Assembly: GCA_964551175.1 (NCBI GenBank)
Contig: CAZKBZ010000004.1
Span: 1-59,977 of the forward strand
DNA: 59,977 nucleotides
Source of the DNA: Desulfobulbus_C sp964551175
Lineage (GTDB): Bacteria; Desulfobacterota; Desulfobulbia; Desulfobulbales; Desulfobulbaceae
Direction: 5' to 3'
A model generated the notes under the pieces. The model was not told the origin of the DNA. It searched no databases and worked only from the letters and a program-made list of their open reading frames with translations. This document shows positions 54,301 through 59,977 of the stretch, one piece after another. A program made the translations under genes and the position numbers. Position 1 is the first letter of the stretch. Each line of letters starts with the position of its first letter.

Positions 54301-54816
54301 TTACTTTTTTTTAAGTACTTCCAGAACTGCAAAAGGAGATTCCTTTTTCTCCGGCACACAGGTACAGCTGCCCGTGTTTAAATCAACTCCACATTTCGGG
54401 CACAACCCTTTGCACTGCGTGGAACATATCAGTTTGTCGGGCAGGCTCAGGAACAGCTGCTGCCTGAGAATATCCCAGCAGTCAACCACCGGTTCCGTCA
54501 GCAGCACAGTGTCAAGATCAGTACCGGTGCATTCCAGTTCTCTGATAGACCAGCTCTCCTCTGCCGGAACTTCCAGTACCAGGTGAAAAGAGACATCAAC
54601 CGAAAAATCGTAGTCAGCAAGACAACGGTCACAGGCAAGCCGTACTCCTGTACGCAGAAAACCCTGGACTTCAACCCGACTGTCACCCTTACGGTTCAGT
54701 ATAAGCTCTGCCCGAACAGGAGCAGTCCTGTACAGTTCCGACTCCGGAAACCAGGCAGCATCACTGATTTCATAACGGTTCCCGGCTTTGGAAAAATCTT
54801 TAAATGCGACTTTCAC
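54301..54816 (-). CDS. DUF177/YceD family protein
   Basis: 171 residues from the GTG at 54816 (KVAFKDFSKAGNRYEI), chosen because AGGG is 6 bases upstream and because the promoter and palindrome lie just before it. Cys pairs: LACDRCLADYDF, then CSTQCKGLCPKCGVDLNTGS and CTC, as in the YceD family linked to 23S rRNA processing and L32. First gene of the rpmF-plsX-fab operon. Confidence 0.88.
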   Translation of the reverse strand: MKVAFKDFSKAGNRYEISDAAWFPESELYRTAPVRAELILNRKGDSRVEVQGFLRTGVRLACDRCLADYDFSVDVSFHLVLEVPAEESWSIRELECTGTDLDTVLLTEPVVDCWDILRQQLFLSLPDKLICSTQCKGLCPKCGVDLNTGSCTCVPEKKESPFAVLEVLKKK

Positions 54817-54840
54817 ACTGAACCCTGACAACAAAATAAC

Positions 54841-54854
54841 CACACTGCAGTGTG
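54841..54854. promoter_or_regulatory. 14-bp perfect palindrome, candidate operator
   Basis: CACACTGCAGTGTG is a perfect palindrome 25 bases upstream of the DUF177 start and about 17 bases downstream of the predicted -10 box, so close after the transcription start. A repressor bound here would block the whole phospholipid/fatty-acid operon. The regulator is unknown. Confidence 0.5.
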
Positions 54855-54870
54855 ACCACGAAAATAGAAA

Positions 54871-54900
54871 AGCATACACAAAAAAAACAACTCATGCCAA
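54871..54900 (-). promoter_or_regulatory. Predicted promoter of the DUF177-rpmF-plsX-fab operon
   Basis: On the minus strand TTGGCA (54900-54895) and TATGCT (54876-54871) are separated by 18 bases. Both differ from the consensus at one or two positions. It lies in the only intergenic gap between the methyltransferase and DUF177 genes. Confidence 0.5.
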
Positions 54901-54991
54901 GAAAAAATGAACAGAATCGGGAGTATTATCAAAAAAAAAGAAAAACTCTTGGCACGATGAAAAAAGATGTACCAACAATCTCAGGAGTGGA

Positions 54992-55660
54992 TTACCAGGA
55001 GCGGCTTCCCCAGACAGCCAGATGGCGATCACTCACCTCCTCACAGTGCAGGTCAAGACCGGCCTGGAGCAGTTGAGCGCGAACCTCATCAACCCGAAAA
55101 GCGGCCAGCAGGGAGTTATAAAAATCCAGCTGCAGAATTTTTGACTCGTTACCGGCATAGATGTCGACTATGCGGCGGGCATCCTCTTTTGAGGAGGGCC
55201 GAAACAGATCCATGACAAGTATTGCCCCGCCCGGAGCAGTACAGTCTCGGATGGTCTGCCAGAGAATCTGCGGCTGGTGAAGATGATGCAGGAGGCTGTT
55301 GGAGAGTATTACCTGAAAACAGCCGTCCGTATCCGTCAACGGCAGACATTGACAGTGCAGGGTAATACGGTTGAGGAGCCCCTCCTGCTCGACAACCCTG
55401 CGGCCTGGTGTCAGCATGGCTTCGGCCCCGTCTATACCGACACATTCACTCTCAGGATACCTGCGGGCAAAACGGACCAGAATATCCGCTGGACCGCAGC
55501 CAAGGTCAAGCACACGGCCCCTTCCTGAAAAATCAGGAAACCGCGCTGCAAACAGATCAAGAAACTGTTTGTTGGGTCCGGAAAAGTCAGCCTGGGCATA
55601 GGCCTGCCCCTGTTTTTCCTCCTCCATAAGCTCCGGCTCTATGATTCGTTCCATTTTCAA
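54992..55660 (-). CDS. Class I SAM-dependent methyltransferase
   Basis: 222 residues with the Rossmann SAM site: GRGRVLDLGCGPADILVRFA, ESECVGIDGAEAMLTPGRRV, FQVILSNSLLHHLHQPQILW and GGAILVMDLFRP. Substrate unknown. It starts three bases after the der stop, so the two are coupled. Confidence 0.88.
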   Translation of the reverse strand: MKMERIIEPELMEEEKQGQAYAQADFSGPNKQFLDLFAARFPDFSGRGRVLDLGCGPADILVRFARRYPESECVGIDGAEAMLTPGRRVVEQEGLLNRITLHCQCLPLTDTDGCFQVILSNSLLHHLHQPQILWQTIRDCTAPGGAILVMDLFRPSSKEDARRIVDIYAGNESKILQLDFYNSLLAAFRVDEVRAQLLQAGLDLHCEEVSDRHLAVWGSRSW

Positions 55661-55663
55661 CCC

Positions 55664-57004
55664 TTATCGTTTCGTTCTACCGCTGCGTTCCTTAAACACC
55701 AGCCGTACCGGGACCAGGTCCAGACCCAGTCCTTCACGGAAACGATTTTTCAGGAAACGCTGATAGGAAAAATGAATCCCCTTGGGAAAGTTGGCGATTA
55801 CGGCAAAAGATGGCGGGGCCGTACCGATCTGGGCAGTGTAATAGAGTTTGAGCCTCCGTCCACGGTACATAGGCGGCTCATGGTGACTCACTGCCGCTTC
55901 CAGCAGCCGGTTCAATCCACTGGTGGGAAAACGTTTGTTAAACTGACGATACATCTTACCGATTGCAGGAAAAATCCGTTTGATTCCATAGCCGGTTTTG
56001 GCGGAAACTCTGAACACCGGGGCAAAGGGAATAAAGTTGGTGGCCAGCCTCACCTCTTCCAGCAACCAGTCCTGACGTTTTTTATCATCTTTTATCAGGT
56101 CCCATTTGTTAATCAGGATGAGCAGAGCCCTGCCATGATCCTGGGTATAACCAATCACCCTGGTGTCCTGCTCTGTAATACCTTCTTCCGCATCAATAAG
56201 CACCACGGCAATATCACAACGGCCTAAGGCCTTTATTGCCTTGAGAATGGAAAATTTTTCCAGCTTATCCGTGGTCTTTCCCTTGCGCCGAATACCTGCG
56301 GTGTCGATGAGCAGATAATTATACTTATCCCGGGAAAGTAAGGTGTCGACGGAATCACGAGTAGTACCGGATATATCAGAAACCACCATTCGTTCCTGAC
56401 CGATGATTGCATTGATCATGGAAGATTTTCCCACGTTGGGACGACCTAAAAAGGCTATGCGGACTGTCCCCTCCGGCAAACCAGGTGGAATCTCAACTTT
56501 TTCAAGTTTTTCGACAAGCGCTTCCATCAAAGTCTGAAAACCGTAACTGTGATCGGCAGACAGGGCCCATAACCGGTCAACCCCCAATTCCCAGAATGGT
56601 GACAACAGCTCAACTTCAAGCTCGGGCGAATCAATTTTGTTGACCACGAAAAAAACCTGCTTCTCCGTACGACGCAGGAGATCAACAATCTCATGATCGC
56701 TTGGTGTCAACCCCTGGCGGCCATCCATGAGAAAGAGGATCACATCGGCCTCTTCTATGGCCTGCATCGCCTGATGGCGGATGTGGTTGGTGATGGTATC
56801 ATCCTCATCGTCTATACCGCCGGTATCCACCAGCATAAAGGGGTGTTCCTCCCACTGTACCCTGGCATAATGACGGTCACGGGTGACACCCGGTGTGGGA
56901 TCGACAATTGCATCACGGCGCCGGGTGATCCGGTTAAACAGGGTTGATTTTCCCACATTTGGCCGGCCAATCAGGGCCACAAGGGGTTGGGACTGAAGGT
57001 TCAA
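55664..57004 (-). CDS. der: GTPase Der (EngA)
   Basis: Ribosome-assembly GTPase with two G domains: first ALIGRPNVGKSTLFNRIT with VVNKID; second IAFLGRPNVGKSSMINAIIG with LINKWD; then a KH-like C-terminal domain (GRRLKLYYTAQIGTAPPSFA). 446 residues. The start is a TTG inside a run of heptameric repeats with no ribosome site; the only nearby alternative is a GTG (VALIGRPNVG) that would trim 8 residues. Confidence 0.95.
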   Translation of the reverse strand: MNLQSQPLVALIGRPNVGKSTLFNRITRRRDAIVDPTPGVTRDRHYARVQWEEHPFMLVDTGGIDDEDDTITNHIRHQAMQAIEEADVILFLMDGRQGLTPSDHEIVDLLRRTEKQVFFVVNKIDSPELEVELLSPFWELGVDRLWALSADHSYGFQTLMEALVEKLEKVEIPPGLPEGTVRIAFLGRPNVGKSSMINAIIGQERMVVSDISGTTRDSVDTLLSRDKYNYLLIDTAGIRRKGKTTDKLEKFSILKAIKALGRCDIAVVLIDAEEGITEQDTRVIGYTQDHGRALLILINKWDLIKDDKKRQDWLLEEVRLATNFIPFAPVFRVSAKTGYGIKRIFPAIGKMYRQFNKRFPTSGLNRLLEAAVSHHEPPMYRGRRLKLYYTAQIGTAPPSFAVIANFPKGIHFSYQRFLKNRFREGLGLDLVPVRLVFKERSGRTKR

Positions 57005-57021
57005 GGTATAAGATAGAAGGT
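56994..57021 (-). repeat. Heptameric repeats over the der start codon
   Basis: Four consecutive 7-mers on the minus strand: ACCTTCT, ATCTTAT, ACCTTGA, ACCTTCA. The TTG start of der lies in the third unit. Same consensus as the array before hypB (26865-26906). Confidence 0.65.
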
Positions 57022-57045
57022 AAAAGGGAAGAAAACAGGTTTTTG

Positions 57046-58071
57046 TCAGTCAATTTTGCTCAGGCATTGATCGGTCAATGCCTTTAGGCAAAGATACTCA
57101 CCCGGAGGTGCTTTGGCAAGCAGGGTTTGCAGACTGCGCAAAGACGGTTTGATAAACTGGTAAAAAAATGGTCTAGTGCGCTGCTTGCTTAAAAAGGCAA
57201 AGGCTCCCAGGATCTGCAGGTTCCTCTGCAGGGCCAGCACCAGGTATTCGTCTTTGAACCGTTGCTGATCATAGGATGTCAGGGTGGTGAATTCATCTAG
57301 ATAAAGGTTCAGCAGTTCGTCCTGCAGCTGAATCGGCAGGGCGGCATAGGGGTCTATCAGCAGGGAGGCAAGATCATATGGTGCCGGGCCCAGACGTCCG
57401 CCCTGAAAATCAATAAACCGTACCCTTTCCTGGTGGACCATGATATTACGGCTCTGGAAATCCCGATGCATGAAAAAAGAAGCATCTGCCTGCTCGGCCC
57501 GGTCTGCCAGTCCAATAAACTCCTCCTGCAGTGCCTGCTCTTCCACAACAAGGTTCAGCATATCCCGGCACAGTGCCTGCAGGAAATAACCGGATTCACG
57601 CTTGAGCATGACTTCACGATCATAGCGTTCCGTATCCCAGCACCAGGAACAGTCAAAATTTTCACGACCACGCACCTGCATCCGTGCAAGCCAGACCACG
57701 CTCCTCCTGTAAAGATCAACAACCTGCTCCGAACTGGTCCCGTACTCCAGCACCAATTCGTGCAACCGAACATCGCCAAGGTCTTCGCAGAGCAGCAATC
57801 CGTTTTGGTTGTCAAAACCGTACAGTTCAGGAACCGCTATTCCCCGGGCAAAGAGATGCCGGCCAATCTGCCAGGCTGAGGAGGCTTCACGCAAACCGGA
57901 ACTATCTCCAACTGGTGGGGCAATACCAATAACTCTGCTGCCATCTGAACGGATCATACGGAAGAATCTGCGCAGGGAACCATCAGGGGTCAGGGATTCA
58001 ACCTGCACTCTCTCCGGATGCCAGCTGTCAGCAAGCATGTTACAGGATTGTTGAATTAGATCGTTTTTCAC
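57046..58071 (-). CDS. Aminoglycoside phosphotransferase-family kinase (AmgK-like)
   Basis: 341 residues with the APH fold: N-lobe TPDGSLRRFFRMIRSDGSRV and catalytic loop FFMHRDFQSRNIMVH followed by FIDFQGGRLGPAPYDLASLL (metal-binding Asp). The whole-length match pattern resembles anomeric sugar kinases of the AmgK group used in cell-wall recycling; the substrate is inferred. It precedes der after 41 bases. Confidence 0.85.
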   Translation of the reverse strand: MKNDLIQQSCNMLADSWHPERVQVESLTPDGSLRRFFRMIRSDGSRVIGIAPPVGDSSGLREASSAWQIGRHLFARGIAVPELYGFDNQNGLLLCEDLGDVRLHELVLEYGTSSEQVVDLYRRSVVWLARMQVRGRENFDCSWCWDTERYDREVMLKRESGYFLQALCRDMLNLVVEEQALQEEFIGLADRAEQADASFFMHRDFQSRNIMVHQERVRFIDFQGGRLGPAPYDLASLLIDPYAALPIQLQDELLNLYLDEFTTLTSYDQQRFKDEYLVLALQRNLQILGAFAFLSKQRTRPFFYQFIKPSLRSLQTLLAKAPPGEYLCLKALTDQCLSKID

Positions 58072-58408
58072 TTTTTTTATTCCTCAGACAACAGATTTTA
58101 GTGTATGCATATAAAGAGCTGATGTATTGAATGCACTCTGTGAACGAGGTACTGACAAACCTAACAGGAATAGAATAAAACAGCCATACCCGATCGGGCC
58201 GTATCTGATCATGGGGTTTGCAATATCATTGAAGATACGAATAATTTGTAAGAGGTTACAGGGTGCCACAGCTGTGCGTGATCGAATCTCACAATTATAC
58301 ACCCGCATATTGAGAGATTCGAGCGCGTGCAGATGGGGTTCCCAGTAACCGCTTACATCGGGCCGGCTTTTTCCTGTCCTTGATCCTGATCACAAGTCCC
58401 TGCGTATT
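58072..58408. other. 337-base divergent intergenic region
   Basis: Separates the kinase gene from the metF-like gene and should hold both promoters. It contains copy B of the 110-bp structured element; I see nothing else that can be supported. Confidence 0.5.
58248..58356. repeat. 110-bp palindromic structured element, copy B
   Basis: Same architecture as copy A at 21080-21189. Blocks identical in both: GTGCGTGATCGAA, ATACACCCG, GATTCGAGCGCGTGC and GATGGGGT. Between these the stem sequences differ but keep pairing, for example CTCACAAT with ATTGAGAG here against CTTGCG with CGCGGG in copy A, and GTAAG/CTTAC against GTAAA/TTTAC at the ends. Confidence 0.7.
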
Positions 58409-59923
58409 ATGGAAGAAACAAACCGGTTTAAATCATCAGTTACTGACCCCAATGAATTTACCATTGCCTTTGAACTGGTTCCCGGCCAGGGTTTCGGCGG
58501 GAAACAGGTTGAGCGCTTGCTGGAATTTTCAAGAAAGGCCAAAGAGGACGGCAGGATTAAAGCCCTGTCCATTACCGATAATCCAGGTGGTAATTCCGCA
58601 CTGGCACCGGTGGCAATAGGCGAGGAAATTCAGAAAATCGGGATTGAACCACTCCTCCATTTCTCCTTAAAAGATAAAAATCGAAGCCAGGTGGGAAGTC
58701 ACATCTACCTGTACCAGCGACTGCTGATGCATTCCCTGCTGGTCATGGGCGGTGATTTCCCCAGACCAGGATACTATGGCCAGGCCAGACCGGTTTATGA
58801 TCTCGATACGATGCAGGCCCTGCAGCTCATGACGGACATGGAAAATGGTTTTTACCCTGATCATCAAACACAAAAAAGACAGGGACAGCCTTCACCACCT
58901 GTTCTGTTCAAAGGTTGTGTGGTTTCCCCGTTCAAGACCACTGAGGCGGAACAGGTCTGGCAATATGTCAAACTGCTGTACAAGGTGCGGGCCGGTGCTG
59001 ACTTTATTATTACCCAGTTGGGTTTTGATATACGAAAGTTCAGGGAGCTGAGATCTTTTCTAAAACTCAATGATATTAACCTGCCCGTGCTGGGCAATGT
59101 TTTCATTCCAACACTGCCGGTTGCCCGGGCACTGGCAACCGGCAGGATACCTGGCGTTCTGCTGGCTGATGAACTTGTGGCCAAGATGGAGCAGGAGGCG
59201 GCAGCAGGAGATACCAGAGCCCGCTTAAACAGGGCAGCGTCAATGATTGTCTGCCTGAAGAAATTAGGGTTCAATGGAGTACACCTGGGTGGGAACTGTC
59301 TGGACTTTGAAGATATAAAACATGTCCTGGATAAAGTGGAACAACTGGAGGGAGTAACCGAACTGTCGGATCCGGACTGTGATTTTCCGATAAAAGAGTG
59401 TTGGTATTTTTTCAGGTCTGCACAAAGTGATGCCAACAAAGAAAAATTGAACATGACACCACTTAAACCGGGAAAAAGACCGGGAACAGCAAGAATACAT
59501 GCACTGACCCATTACCTGCTCTTTTCCGAAAAAACTGTAACCGGCCGGCTGTTCGGCCAGTTCTGCCTGTTCTGCGCCGGGGGAAAATACCGCACCAGAA
59601 TGCTGCGCTCTGTGGAACGGTTTATTAAACGGCTCCTGTTCAACTGCAGAATGTGCGGTGACTGCACCCTTGCCAGGTCAGCCTATCTCTGCCCGCAATC
59701 CGGTTGTCCGAAACAGCTGGTCAACGGTCCCTGCGGAGGAAGCCGCAAAGGATACTGCGAGGTTTTCCCTGAGCGACGCTGCTTCTGGGTCCGGGTATAC
59801 GAACGACTCGACCCCCATGCTACCATCGAAACACTGACAGAGCCTCCTGCTCTCCACCCCAAGGACTGGGCCCTGGAAAAAACCTCTTCCTGGATTAATC
59901 ATTTCAAAATAACCTTACGCTGA
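58409..59923 (+). CDS. metF: MetF-MetV fusion: methylenetetrahydrofolate reductase with zinc/Fe-S C-terminal domain
   Basis: 504 residues. Residues ~15-310 form the MetF TIM barrel (FTIAFELVPGQGFGGKQVER; ALSITDNPGGNS; FIITQLGFDIRKF; VLGNVFIPTLPVARALATGR). The C-terminal ~130 residues are the MetV-like cysteine-rich domain (CRMCGDCTLARSAYLCPQSG; CPKQLVNGPCGGSRKGYC). Acetogens and sulfate reducers often have separate metV and metF for a ferredoxin- or complex-linked methylene-THF reductase of the Wood-Ljungdahl methyl branch; here both are in one chain. The C-terminal stop is inside the window. Confidence 0.92.
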   Translation: MEETNRFKSSVTDPNEFTIAFELVPGQGFGGKQVERLLEFSRKAKEDGRIKALSITDNPGGNSALAPVAIGEEIQKIGIEPLLHFSLKDKNRSQVGSHIYLYQRLLMHSLLVMGGDFPRPGYYGQARPVYDLDTMQALQLMTDMENGFYPDHQTQKRQGQPSPPVLFKGCVVSPFKTTEAEQVWQYVKLLYKVRAGADFIITQLGFDIRKFRELRSFLKLNDINLPVLGNVFIPTLPVARALATGRIPGVLLADELVAKMEQEAAAGDTRARLNRAASMIVCLKKLGFNGVHLGGNCLDFEDIKHVLDKVEQLEGVTELSDPDCDFPIKECWYFFRSAQSDANKEKLNMTPLKPGKRPGTARIHALTHYLLFSEKTVTGRLFGQFCLFCAGGKYRTRMLRSVERFIKRLLFNCRMCGDCTLARSAYLCPQSGCPKQLVNGPCGGSRKGYCEVFPERRCFWVRVYERLDPHATIETLTEPPALHPKDWALEKTSSWINHFKITLR

Positions 59924-59977
59924 AAATCTCTTGAAAGAGTTGCTGTTCACGGGGTTTATAACTCGGAGATATCATAA

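Noticed and set aside
1..59977. CRISPR array, insertion sequences, prophage, tRNA or rRNA genes
   Set aside because: By eye I found no regular spacer-repeat array, transposase, phage genes or cloverleaf-forming segment. A tRNA scan would settle the last point.

Overview
The window looks like a chromosome segment of a strictly anaerobic Desulfobacterota bacterium, most likely a Desulfobulbales relative. The reasons are moderate GC, Hyb and Mvh/Hdr hydrogenases, a tandem HdrA, a ferredoxin-fused EtfA and several selenoprotein genes. This placement is inference from gene content; no rRNA or other decisive marker is present.

Layout. 0.1-3.3 kb (+): a ChrB / small protein / ChrB / MFS cassette. 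3.3-5.9 kb (-): a large fusion of a cyclic-nucleotide-binding domain, a degenerate sigma54-activator AAA+ domain and a NosR/NapH-like membrane ferredoxin. 6.4-17.4 kb (-): hybO-hybA-hybC-hybD-hybB followed by hypC-hypD-hypE-hypF, that is a periplasmic membrane-anchored NiFe hydrogenase and most of its maturation set. 17.9-26.4 kb (-): protease, HTH-HdrCB, HdrA, MvhD, MvhG, MvhA and a small protein, a cytoplasmic hydrogenase/heterodisulfide-reductase-type electron-bifurcating complex. 26.5-27.6 kb (+): a short hypA and hypB. 27.8-44 kb: pyruvate carboxylase-like subunits, darP, an iron alcohol dehydrogenase, coaBC, a lipoprotein, a nitroreductase, tatD, yggS-like, ugd, an orphan pilC, eno, an IHF subunit and a ParB-like gene. 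43-57 kb (-): ribD, nrdR, glyA, rpiB, then a fatty-acid/phospholipid operon (DUF177, rpmF, plsX, fabH, acyl-CoA dehydrogenase, etfB, etfA, fabG, acpP, fabF), preceded by a methyltransferase, der and a kinase. 58.4-59.9 kb (+): a MetF-MetV fusion.

Main result. Three hydrogenase-related genes are each interrupted by one in-frame TGA exactly where the family has an essential cysteine. Each TGA is followed at the right distance by a hairpin that fits the bacterial SECIS pattern. They are MvhA (Sec451, first position of the C-terminal DPCxxC motif, the classic NiFeSe position), HdrA (Sec61, in the DCxxC motif) and HybC (Sec64). HybC is the unusual one: the TGA replaces the second cysteine of the N-terminal RxCGxC motif, normally a bridging Ni-Fe ligand, while its C-terminal motif keeps both cysteines. 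Read through, the three proteins have normal full lengths (566, 482 and 1022 residues), so I annotate each as a single selenoprotein CDS.

Other unusual structure: two copies of a ~110-bp palindromic element whose stems covary (21080-21189, 58248-58356); heptameric ACCTKAN repeats running into the hypB and der start codons; a HypA without its zinc domain; recurring GTGC-N5-GTGC sites near the hydrogenase promoters; and an acyl-CoA dehydrogenase/ETF module where fabD would be expected.
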